Below are positions 1 through 6,752 of a stretch of DNA of 6,814 nucleotides, in pieces (position 1 is the first letter of the stretch; every line of letters begins with the position of its first letter). Position numbers and translations under genes: made by a program. The notes beneath the pieces are model-generated. The model did not search any database. It was given only the letters and a program-made list of their open reading frames with translations, and was not told the origin of the DNA. Source of the stretch: Ruminococcaceae bacterium UBA5423 (lineage in GTDB: Bacteria > Bacillota > Clostridia > Oscillospirales > Acutalibacteraceae); assembly GCA_002409375.1 (NCBI GenBank), contig DHNF01000124.1, positions 1 through 6,814 on the forward strand. Direction: 5' to 3'.

Positions 1-694
1 TGTCGGCACTCATAAATGATGAGTTTGCCGGCACCACAACCCGTGCGCCTTTGTCTTCCGGTAACGCCATATTGCTCCACCAATACATTGGAATTGTATT
101 GTGATGCGGGTTTCTGATTCTTATCCTTGCGAGCAAAACATTACTTCCCTCGGGCAGACAGAAATCCATTTGATACACAATCTCGCGTATCCGTTCAAAC
201 GCATAAAAGCGCAATACGGGATTTCCGCTGTCATCGGTAAGCTGTGCAGTATGAAGCGTTTCACAAGTTAATGGTGTATGCCCGATTAGTCCGACATTCC
301 ACTCCACTCCGCCCGAAAACCAAGCGTTTCTAAGCGCCAGATTACCGAATTTAAGGCAATCGTTGCGATAAAGCAGCTCTCTATTGCCTTTTTTATCGAA
401 AAGCGACCACAAACGCCCGCCGTAATCCGGCATAAACACTGCCTTTAATGCGTCGTTTTCAAGAATGCAGGTTTTTACCTTTCTTTCTTTAAACTCTCGA
501 TTGTAAAGCGACCTTTGACGATAAGGCAGTACAAGCGGTACTTTGCCTATATCAACAAATATTTCGTCATCCTCATTTAAAGAAATCTCTCTTTGGGACT
601 GTAGATTCAACTCTTTATACATCGAGGGAAAATCCGAAAGTCCTCCTAAATCTGCCGATTCGATTGACATGGTTTCAAAACGAAGATTAGTCAT
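1..694 (-). CDS. DUF5107 domain protein, N-terminal 231 residues (runs off left edge)
   Basis: The reading frame is open from an ATG at 694 to the window edge, giving 231 codons; the 3' part lies outside. The start has a good ribosome binding site, AGGAGA at 702-707, 7 nt upstream. There is no signal peptide (it begins MTNLRFETMS), so a cytoplasmic location is likely. Recognisable stretches are FMPDYGGRLWSLFDKKG (about residues 91-107), NAWFSGGVEWNVGLIGHTP (about 127-145) and the WWSNMALPE segment (about 207-215). They match my memory of DUF5107 proteins, a family with a galactose-mutarotase-like beta-sandwich fold whose longer members often continue into TPR-like repeats. The family occurs in carbohydrate-use loci, but its reaction is not something I can state. 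It lies 107 bp downstream of the DUF4838 lipoprotein gene, beyond a hairpin, so its expression may be partly uncoupled from the operon. I am confident of the gene and fairly confident of the family; the function is unknown. Confidence 0.85.
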   Translation of the reverse strand, partial: MTNLRFETMSIESADLGGLSDFPSMYKELNLQSQREISLNEDDEIFVDIGKVPLVLPYRQRSLYNREFKERKVKTCILENDALKAVFMPDYGGRLWSLFDKKGNRELLYRNDCLKFGNLALRNAWFSGGVEWNVGLIGHTPLTCETLHTAQLTDDSGNPVLRFYAFERIREIVYQMDFCLPEGSNVLLARIRIRNPHHNTIPMYWWSNMALPEDKGARVVVPANSSFMSAD

Positions 695-701
695 CTGAAT
701 A

Positions 702-707
702 TCTCCT
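702..707 (-). promoter_or_regulatory. Ribosome binding site of the DUF5107 gene
   Basis: The minus strand reads AGGAGA, 7 nt before the ATG at 694. It fixes that ATG as the start in preference to the next in-frame Met at codon 9. Confidence 0.8.
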
Positions 708-743
708 AAAACTATAATGGTTTTCGCTAATATCTTTGTTGTA

Positions 744-774
744 TAAATGCCCCACATTGTCTGCGGGGCATTTA
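744..774 (-). terminator. Hairpin between the DUF4838 lipoprotein and DUF5107 genes; possible terminator or attenuator
   Basis: A perfect 10-bp stem, TAAATGCCCC paired with GGGGCATTTA, encloses an 11-nt loop. It begins 28 nt after the stop codon of the gene at 802-2673. The GC-rich half of the stem is next to the loop and the A/U-rich half is at the base, as in many Clostridial intrinsic terminators. However, the transcript after the stem reads UACAACAAAG, so there is no real U-tract. It may terminate only part of the transcripts, act as an mRNA-stabilising 3' end, or reduce expression of the DUF5107 gene that starts 50 nt further on. The rest of the 107-bp gap shows no convincing promoter. 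Confidence 0.5.
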
Positions 775-801
775 AGACTAATATAGAATATTTGCGTTAG
801 T

Positions 802-2673
802 TTAAAAATATACTTTTGCCGATTTCCAATAGTTCACCTGGTTTTCAAGTCTTTTTCTTTGGTCACTTGAAATCTTAGGCTTAATTTTTTCGGCAGCCGA
901 TACTGTTGCATCAATCTTTTTAATCTGTGCACTGGTATACATTTCGCCCGGTGCCGGCGGCACCCAGCATATGCTGTCACCTTTGCATTCAGCGCTTGCG
1001 GTTGCCAGCGCCTGATAGTATTTGAGCATTGCCGGACCTGCATTTCCAAAAAGCTTGTCACATGCCTGTGACAAAATCTGATCCCCGGTCAAGGAAGAAT
1101 CCCACATTCCTTTGGCTGCCACATACCACAAAGGCCAACGCAACGGGAAGCTTACACCGGATTCGCGGTATACCGGCAGGGGGCCCTGGTCATAGAACAC
1201 ATAATCGGCGCCCTGCGACTTCCAATAATTCTGGTTTTCAATAGCAACTTTGCCCTGCACCCAGGGAATGTCTTTCCACACCTCATATTCAACGGCTAAA
1301 CAATACCATTCCCAAACAGATATATTCTTTACACCTGTCTTAGAAATATAACCTCTGAAATTATCTTTCCAAGAGCGTACATATGTGTTATGTGTTATGC
1401 TGTTGCGACCTGGTTTGTAATATCCATTTTTAATCGGAGAAGTCATGCTGGCCTCGCGGCAAAACATGATTTCGACATTTGGTTCAGCTTCTGTGTTAAG
1501 TTGAGGAATATGGTATGTCGAATGATAGCTAAGAATATGAAGTGTCCTGTTAGGATATTTTTTGGCTACAACTTTTGCAACGCGGTTTGCAAATGTAAGC
1601 ATCAAATCGCCGTCGGTGGGGTATTTTGAACATTCACTGCATTCACACCAATCCGTCTCCCAGCCGTCGTTGGCAGTAATCGGATAGCTTACTGCATGTG
1701 GGTTTTTATCAAAATACTCAATAACCTTTCGGCCTATCTCTTTTGCAAATTCTTCATTTGAATAACAATACTGCCACCAAGTTGTCGTATTGGTGCGTTT
1801 GCCGTTAATCAAACTAAACCATTCGGGATGTGTGTTAAAGGTGGTTTTCGGAACAAGTGCCGGCAATCCGTGCCCTGTCATCAACTGGTTGCCTCCCAGA
1901 TACCAGCGCATTGCGAAGTCTTTATAATTATTATATACATTGTTAATACGGGAATTAAATTTCGGTGTAACGGTTTTGTCAAGTGACCCGACAGAAATGC
2001 TGTTAAGCTTAGGAACGACTTGCCAAAGCTCGTCAGGTCCAAACCATCCGCAGCCCAGCTCCTCTAAGAAAGCCGTCACAGCAAACTGAGTTCCTGTATA
2101 AGCTCCGTCATCGTTACCCAGCAAGGCAAGATAATTATCCTTGCGTTTTAAAATGATTTTTTCAGTGCCGGGATACCCTTTCGGAGTTTTGATGCCGATT
2201 TTTTGGGTGTATTTTGACGGACCGACAAGAATATAATTTCCGCTTGAGCGATCCTTGTTGTCAAAACCGATTGCGGGTGTTGCACCGGTAATTTTACCGA
2301 TATAGGTTTGCAGGTCTTCTGCCGCCGCCTTTACCTTAGCTGATGCATTAGCGGCGATTACTATCGTACAATTTGCTTTGCCTTTTTCAACAAGACTTAG
2401 ATTCTTTGCACCGGAGGGTGTCGAAGAATTCCCCGGACGTGTTGTTCCGACTACTGCCGACGAATTTGTAGTGCCCTTTGATGAAGAACCATCTGAAGTT
2501 CCGTCAGTGCTTTGTCCGTTTTGCGAGCTATCCTGTGTCTGCGATGTGTTGCTGGATTCGTTATCGCTATTAGGAACCTCCTCGTAATAATAGCATCCGA
2601 AAAGTGACAGCGCCAGACAGACTGTTAGAGCAATGCTTAAGACTATTCTTAACTTATGAAATTTTTTGACCAT
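802..2673 (-). CDS. DUF4838 lipoprotein, putative surface glycan-active protein
   Basis: The product has 623 residues. Its N-terminus is a type II (lipoprotein) signal: basic MVKKFHKLR, a hydrophobic stretch at about 10-25, then the lipobox LFGC with the lipidated Cys at 27. Phe at -2 is slightly off consensus. Residues 33-90 form a Ser/Thr/Gly/Asn-rich tether. Residues 93-230 resemble the alpha/beta domain found before the catalytic barrel of GH67/GH20-type enzymes (AAEDLQTYIGKITGATP, ILVGPSKYT, LLGNDDGAYTG, LGCGWFGPDELW). DUF4838 follows at about 240-510, with TGH (266-268), HPEWF (282-286), NDGW (335-338), the CECSEC motif (Cys343, 345, 348), WEW (454-456) and YDQG (494-497). The C-terminus is alpha-helical in appearance. 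It should sit on the outer face of the membrane. Glycosidase activity or glycan binding is inferred from fold relatives and from the adjacent sugar transporter; I know of no defined reaction. The start is set by AAGGAGG at 2680-2686. It overlaps the upstream paralogue by 20 bp, so the two are probably translationally coupled. Confidence 0.93.
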   Translation of the reverse strand: MVKKFHKLRIVLSIALTVCLALSLFGCYYYEEVPNSDNESSNTSQTQDSSQNGQSTDGTSDGSSSKGTTNSSAVVGTTRPGNSSTPSGAKNLSLVEKGKANCTIVIAANASAKVKAAAEDLQTYIGKITGATPAIGFDNKDRSSGNYILVGPSKYTQKIGIKTPKGYPGTEKIILKRKDNYLALLGNDDGAYTGTQFAVTAFLEELGCGWFGPDELWQVVPKLNSISVGSLDKTVTPKFNSRINNVYNNYKDFAMRWYLGGNQLMTGHGLPALVPKTTFNTHPEWFSLINGKRTNTTTWWQYCYSNEEFAKEIGRKVIEYFDKNPHAVSYPITANDGWETDWCECSECSKYPTDGDLMLTFANRVAKVVAKKYPNRTLHILSYHSTYHIPQLNTEAEPNVEIMFCREASMTSPIKNGYYKPGRNSITHNTYVRSWKDNFRGYISKTGVKNISVWEWYCLAVEYEVWKDIPWVQGKVAIENQNYWKSQGADYVFYDQGPLPVYRESGVSFPLRWPLWYVAAKGMWDSSLTGDQILSQACDKLFGNAGPAMLKYYQALATASAECKGDSICWVPPAPGEMYTSAQIKKIDATVSAAEKIKPKISSDQRKRLENQVNYWKSAKVYF

Positions 2674-4351
2674 TTTCTGCCTCCTTACGACTGTCTAATA
2701 TAACGTTTTTTGCCGTTTGCCATAATGAGATTTGCGTTTGAACTCGCTGCAATTCAACCAGTGAAAGCCTATCCTTTAAATGGACAACACTTTCCATAAT
2801 AGTATCAAGCCGTTTAACATCGTCTTGTGAATACACAATGTGCGGCTTTGGCGGATGCCAAGCAACTGTTTTTCCGGTGTTATGTGCTGCAATATCTGCA
2901 AGTGCAAGGTAAAACGAACACATGGCATCTGCCGCAGCGCCGTACAGTTTTCGGCAGGCGTCCAACAAAATTTGTGAACCTGTCGGCAGTCCGTCCCACA
3001 TACCGTAAGCATTTACATACCAAAGCGGCCAACGCAGCGCAAAGCTATTCTCATCTTCAAAAAATACATCAAGCGGTCCTTGGTCATTATAGATGTATTC
3101 AACATTATGCTCTTTCCAAAAGCGGTGGTTGCGTGTTATAACATCACCCTGCACCCATGGCACATCTTTCCACTCGGGCGCAGCTGCTGCAATACAGTAC
3201 CAATCCCATATTGCAATATGATTCATATCAACTAATTCCAGCCACTTTTCAAAGTTTTTCTTCCATGTCTCGGGATAGGTGTTTTTGCTTTGCTCAAAAG
3301 AATATTTGAGATGATACCCATTATCCGGCCCTTTATCAACCGGCATAAACATATCACATTCCTTGCAAAACATTATTTCTAAGTTTGGTTCCAATTTCAT
3401 TGGACGGGTTGGCGGGAAATATGTCGAAAAGTATGCAAGAAAGGTCAATATATGATTTGGGTGTTTTTTTGCAACTTCCCTCGCAACTCGGTTGCAAAAC
3501 TCGATTGCGATTTCGCTGTTTGTGCCCATTTTCTTACATTCATCACATTCACACCAACCCTCGTACCAGCCGTCGTTTAGTGCAATGGAAAACTGCTTTA
3601 AATCAGGGTCATTGTCAAACATCTCACATATTTTTTGTGCAAACCTTTTGGGCAATTCAGGATTGGAGTAGCAAAACTGCCACCACTCCACACCCATTGG
3701 ATTTCTCTTTTTGTCAATCATGCAATACCATTCGGGGTGCTCATCAAAATATTTATCGTAGTGAAACTTAATTTGCAATGCATGGCCTGCAACTCGTTTT
3801 GCTCCGCCAAGGTACCAGCGCCGTGCTAATTCGGGGAAGAACGCCAGTACATTGTTGTTTCTTGCAATAAACTGCGGGCGGTGTTCAATATCAAGGTACC
3901 CGATACTCACCGTCTTTTTTTCAGGGATTACATGCCACAGTTCCTGCGGACCAAACCATCCACAGCCCAGCCGCTCGAAAAACATTGTAACTGCAAATGC
4001 AGTGCCATAAAACGCACCGTCATCATTGCCCAATAAAACAATACAGCGATTGTCGCAGTTTTTTAAATAGACTACTTCGTTTTCGGGGTAGCCGACAGGT
4101 GTCTGTATACCCTCTGACAGTGTGTATTTAGAAGCTCCGATAAAAACCGGATTTTGGGGTAGTTCCTCGTTGTCTGTTGTTATTGACGGACGATCCCCGC
4201 ACATTTTTTCAAGCAAATCGGCAAAGTCTTTGGCGGCATCAGTAACCTTTTGCGAACATTCTGCCGATACCACCACGCCGCATATGGCTTTTCCATCCTC
4301 GGCCAGTTTAAACTCGCGGTAATCCTGTCTTAATTCTGGTGTAGTATTCAT
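2654..4351 (-). CDS. DUF4838 protein without export signal (cytoplasmic paralogue)
   Basis: The product has 565 residues and aligns along nearly its whole length with the lipoprotein encoded next. It lacks the signal peptide and tether, starting MNTTPELRQDYREF. An in-frame TGA at 4361-4363, three codons before the ATG, rules out a hidden N-terminal extension. Residues 20-150 form the GH67N/GH20b-like alpha/beta domain (VFIGASKYT, LLGNDDGAFYG, LGCGWFGPQELW). DUF4838 follows at about 160-440, with AGH (188-190), HPEWY (205-209), NDGW (259-262), CECDEC (Cys267, 269, 272), WDW (382-384) and NDQG (422-425). It has 18 cysteines, against 12 in the mature lipoprotein, which fits a reducing compartment. 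The gene starts 23 bp after the binding-protein stop. Its Shine-Dalgarno is weak (GAAGAG, 12 nt away), so it may depend on coupling to the preceding gene. A role in processing the imported sugar is inferred, and the substrate is unknown. Confidence 0.92.
   Translation of the reverse strand: MNTTPELRQDYREFKLAEDGKAICGVVVSAECSQKVTDAAKDFADLLEKMCGDRPSITTDNEELPQNPVFIGASKYTLSEGIQTPVGYPENEVVYLKNCDNRCIVLLGNDDGAFYGTAFAVTMFFERLGCGWFGPQELWHVIPEKKTVSIGYLDIEHRPQFIARNNNVLAFFPELARRWYLGGAKRVAGHALQIKFHYDKYFDEHPEWYCMIDKKRNPMGVEWWQFCYSNPELPKRFAQKICEMFDNDPDLKQFSIALNDGWYEGWCECDECKKMGTNSEIAIEFCNRVAREVAKKHPNHILTFLAYFSTYFPPTRPMKLEPNLEIMFCKECDMFMPVDKGPDNGYHLKYSFEQSKNTYPETWKKNFEKWLELVDMNHIAIWDWYCIAAAAPEWKDVPWVQGDVITRNHRFWKEHNVEYIYNDQGPLDVFFEDENSFALRWPLWYVNAYGMWDGLPTGSQILLDACRKLYGAAADAMCSFYLALADIAAHNTGKTVAWHPPKPHIVYSQDDVKRLDTIMESVVHLKDRLSLVELQRVQTQISLWQTAKNVILDSRKEAENGQKIS
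2680..2686 (-). promoter_or_regulatory. Ribosome binding site of the DUF4838 lipoprotein gene, embedded in the upstream CDS
   Basis: The minus strand reads AAGGAGG, 6 nt before the ATG at 2673, an almost ideal Shine-Dalgarno. It lies inside the last codons of the upstream DUF4838 gene, where it is read as part of Arg-Lys-Glu-Ala. Ribosomes finishing that gene at 2654 would therefore cover the start of the next. Confidence 0.9.
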
Positions 4352-4374
4352 AGGTATTATTCACTCTTCTAATC

Positions 4375-5646
4375 TTATTTTTCGTTTGAAATACGCTGGT
4401 TTGCTTCGTCTACCATGCGCTGATAAACAGGTTTAAATTCCTCAATTGCCTGGGTAATACTCTGACCTTGCTGTATAGCTGTACAAATTTCGAACGCGCC
4501 GCCTACAGCCGAGTCATAACTGTTTGTGCAATATGGCTTTTGGGCAAGCTGCTTATATAAATCCACATGGGCGGGCTCTAACCTTTTGTTCAACTGCTCG
4601 GTATAAGCCGCTTGACCGTCGATTAACATATCAATCAGTTTACCGGCATGGTTGGGACAGTCACTTCCCGCACCGATAGCCCAGCCGGCAGCCGTAATCG
4701 GAGACACGCCGTCTTTGTTGTCCGGCCCCGAAGGCATCGGCACTACACCGTAATCAAAGTTTGCAAGCCCGTATTCTTTAGCATCAAGAATTTGAGCCTC
4801 TACCCACTGAAAATCCCCGAGCATTGCCGCTGCGCCTTTAAAAAAGGTGCTCCACGGATCTCCATCATAACCGCTCCAGCCGGAAGTATAATATCCGTCC
4901 TGAATCAACTCGAGCGAATTTTTCATTGCCGACGAATTAATGTTAAGCTGATATTTGAAATCACTGTCTAATGTAAGCATTGAAGTTTGGTTAGAACCAA
5001 AGAAAATATACGGATAATTGGTTGCAAAGCCCCACTTCTGATCCTTTTTATCAGTTAGCTGCTTGGCAGCCACTTTAAAGGTATCCCAGTTCCATTTGCC
5101 CTGTTCATAAAGCTCCATAGGATCATCGAGTCCAGCACTTTCAAACAGGTACTTGTTGTAATAGATTACACACACATTTGTTTCGCTTACAGCAACATAA
5201 TAATCATCGTTATAATTAAAAACAGCATCCATTGTGTCTATGTGAAGATTTGAATTTTTTAGATTGACAAAATCATTTAACGGTTGGGATATACCCTTTA
5301 ATGCAAATTTCGGGTTGTTATTTGCTCCGTCATTGATAACATCAACAGGGTCACCGGCGCTGATATTTGCGAGAAGCTTGGTTTCCCATGCATCCCAACC
5401 GGCAACCACCCATTCGACAGTTATATCGGGATAGGCTTCTTTAAAGGCCTTTACGACGCTGTTCTGCCATGCTGCCGGTTCCTCTGAATTAGGGTTGTGA
5501 CCGGGAATCATTATCGAAAGCTTTGCGCCGTTTTCGCCCTCAAGACCGTCTCCGGTTTTGTTGTCCGTCTTACCACCGCAGGCAGTAAGACTAAAAACTA
5601 CTAATAACAGTGCAAGTAAAACTGCAAGTCTTACTCTGATTTTCAT
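4375..5646 (-). CDS. Carbohydrate ABC transporter substrate-binding lipoprotein
   Basis: The product has 423 residues and is a family 1 extracellular solute-binding protein (COG1653, UgpB/LipO-like), the usual size for the family. The signal peptide is MKIRVR, then a Leu/Val-rich core at 7-18 and the lipobox LTAC with the lipidated Cys at 23, followed by GGK and a short polar linker. The mature domain shows the expected order: a beta strand (AKLSIMIPGHNP, about 41-52), WQNSVVKAFKEAYPDITVEW (about 60-79), and the diagnostic hinge region IYYNKYLFESAGLDDP (about 141-156) followed by GKWNWDTF (about 163-170). WVEAQI and the GWAIGAGS segment (about 311-318) follow. It should capture an oligosaccharide outside the membrane and deliver it to the CUT1 permeases. 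It lies 33 bp downstream of the permease gene, with AAAGGA at 5657-5662 as ribosome binding site (10 nt spacing). Sugar specificity cannot be read from the sequence. Confidence 0.95.
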   Translation of the reverse strand: MKIRVRLAVLLALLLVVFSLTACGGKTDNKTGDGLEGENGAKLSIMIPGHNPNSEEPAAWQNSVVKAFKEAYPDITVEWVVAGWDAWETKLLANISAGDPVDVINDGANNNPKFALKGISQPLNDFVNLKNSNLHIDTMDAVFNYNDDYYVAVSETNVCVIYYNKYLFESAGLDDPMELYEQGKWNWDTFKVAAKQLTDKKDQKWGFATNYPYIFFGSNQTSMLTLDSDFKYQLNINSSAMKNSLELIQDGYYTSGWSGYDGDPWSTFFKGAAAMLGDFQWVEAQILDAKEYGLANFDYGVVPMPSGPDNKDGVSPITAAGWAIGAGSDCPNHAGKLIDMLIDGQAAYTEQLNKRLEPAHVDLYKQLAQKPYCTNSYDSAVGGAFEICTAIQQGQSITQAIEEFKPVYQRMVDEANQRISNEK

Positions 5647-5679
5647 TGAAAAAGCATCCTTTCATACGCGAGAGTGTCA

Positions 5680-6672
5680 TCATCCGACTATACCCGAACG
5701 TTCGACTCCCTCTGTGAAAAAGCGTTGTGCAAACAAATAAAGTATTATCAATGGCATTACAGTGATGAGACAGCCGCATGCTAAGATTGGTTCTCGCAAA
5801 AACATCAAATCCTGAGCATTGACTCCCGTCACCATGTTGCTGGTCGTCAATAGTGAGCGCAGTGTGGTAAGATTGACCGATATCGGAAATGTTGTTTTGT
5901 AAAATAAGGATGACAAGAAATAATCGTTCCAGTACCAAACCACTGAAAAAACGCCAACTGTCGCCAGTATTGATGTCGCATTGGGCAGCATAATGCGTAG
6001 AAATGTCGTCAAAGGGCCGCATCCGTCTATCATTGCGGCCTCTTCAAGCTCTACAGGCATATTGCGAAAAAACTGTCGAAGTATAAATATATAAAGCCCG
6101 CTGCGTATGCCTGCGCCCAGTATTGCCTGAAGATAAAATACAGAATTGGTGTTGATAAGGTTTGTGGTTAAGTCATTTCCTGTAATCCATCCGACAACAG
6201 TTCCGAGCCCAAAATAATCAAAGCGTGTAAAGTTAACATAAAGCGGTATTGCATAGGATTGTACCGGAACAATAATCGTAAAAATGAGAAGTCCGAACAA
6301 AATTTTGCGCCCTTTAAACTTAAACCGTGCAAACCCATAACCGGCAAGCAAAACGCTGATTAGTTGCAAAATGACGCTTGGAACAGTCATCATAAGGGTT
6401 TTGATTACGCCGTTTTTATAATCCATAACATCCGCCGCAAGCTTTAAAGGCATTAAACTGAATTGCTTGGGAATCCAGATTACAGTAGGGTTATAGATAT
6501 CGTCAAGTGACTTGAAGCCTGAAGACAACATGAAAAGGACGGGATAGAGCATCACAAAGCTCATTCCGACCAAAAACACAAAGCGCAGAATACCCACTGT
6601 GTATTTGGTGCCTTTTACACCTGCCAGCATAATATGACGTCTATGAAGTGAATTCATTACTGATTTCACCAT
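5680..6672 (-). CDS. Carbohydrate ABC transporter permease, MalG/YtcP type (CUT1 family)
   Basis: This is an inner-membrane subunit of a sugar importer, 330 residues from the start chosen here. About six membrane segments can be seen (roughly 28-50, 93-113, 124-145, 183-200, 234-253 and 297-317). The cytoplasmic EAA loop that docks on the ATPase is clear: EAAMIDGCGPLTTFLRIMLP at about 211-230, with the conserved Glu-Ala-Ala, Asp-Gly and final Pro. The family-typical NPTVIWIPK segment is at about 61-69, and the C-terminal RFFTEGVERSGIVG resembles the FFVKGIMIGSVKG ending of relatives. An in-frame ATG at 6687 would add five residues, but it sits immediately 5' of the AAAGGAGGGG ribosome binding site, so the ATG at 6672 is preferred; a GTG at 6669 is also possible. 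The partner permease is not in the window and probably lies beyond the right edge. No ATPase gene is visible, as is common in Gram-positive CUT1 operons that share an MsmX-type ATPase. Confidence 0.94.
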   Translation of the reverse strand: MVKSVMNSLHRRHIMLAGVKGTKYTVGILRFVFLVGMSFVMLYPVLFMLSSGFKSLDDIYNPTVIWIPKQFSLMPLKLAADVMDYKNGVIKTLMMTVPSVILQLISVLLAGYGFARFKFKGRKILFGLLIFTIIVPVQSYAIPLYVNFTRFDYFGLGTVVGWITGNDLTTNLINTNSVFYLQAILGAGIRSGLYIFILRQFFRNMPVELEEAAMIDGCGPLTTFLRIMLPNATSILATVGVFSVVWYWNDYFLSSLFYKTTFPISVNLTTLRSLLTTSNMVTGVNAQDLMFLREPILACGCLITVMPLIILYLFAQRFFTEGVERSGIVG

Positions 6673-6674
6673 TA

Positions 6675-6684
6675 CCCCTCCTTT
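6675..6684 (-). promoter_or_regulatory. Ribosome binding site that decides the permease start
   Basis: The minus strand reads AAAGGAGGGG. Its AGGAGG core lies 4 nt before the ATG at 6672 and 7 nt before the GTG at 6669. The upstream ATG at 6687 directly abuts its 5' side and has no ribosome binding site of its own. Confidence 0.8.
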
Positions 6685-6693
6685 CATGTTTGT

Positions 6694-6740
6694 CTTAAAC
6701 CACAGCGGGACAGGTGTTACTCGCCCCGCTGCGCCTTAAA
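6694..6740 (-). other. RNA hairpin in the leader of the permease gene
   Basis: In the minus-strand transcript, 6740 to 6725 (UUUAAGGCGCAGCGGG) pairs with 6709 to 6694 (CCCGCUGUGGUUUAAG). The stem has 15 pairs, including a few G-U wobbles, and one G-G mismatch, with a 15-nt loop. The top seven pairs are perfect and GC-rich. No U-tract follows, so this is not a classic terminator. The stem ends 9 nt before the ribosome binding site. An intercistronic stem that protects or sets the level of the downstream mRNA is plausible, as is a terminator remnant. Confidence 0.5.
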
Positions 6741-6752
6741 CAATTTATTTCT

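Noticed and set aside
695..743. TATAGT on the minus strand upstream of the DUF5107 gene as a -10 box.
   Set aside because: No -35 resemblance is found 17 nt upstream, and the box lies almost on the ribosome binding site, leaving little room for a leader.
2827..3771. Open frames of about 100-130 codons on the plus strand opposite the cytoplasmic DUF4838 gene.
   Set aside because: Their translations are low-quality antisense readings of a well-conserved gene, with no domain and no start signals.
5591..6022. A 143-residue open frame on the minus strand overlapping the permease gene.
   Set aside because: It lies in another frame inside the permease, which has clear membrane segments and an EAA motif. 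The overlapping translation has no recognisable domain and no good ribosome binding site.
6673..6687. Longer permease start at the ATG at 6687 (335 residues).
   Set aside because: That ATG directly abuts the 5' side of the AAAGGAGGGG ribosome binding site and has no site of its own upstream. The site serves the ATG at 6672 or the GTG at 6669.
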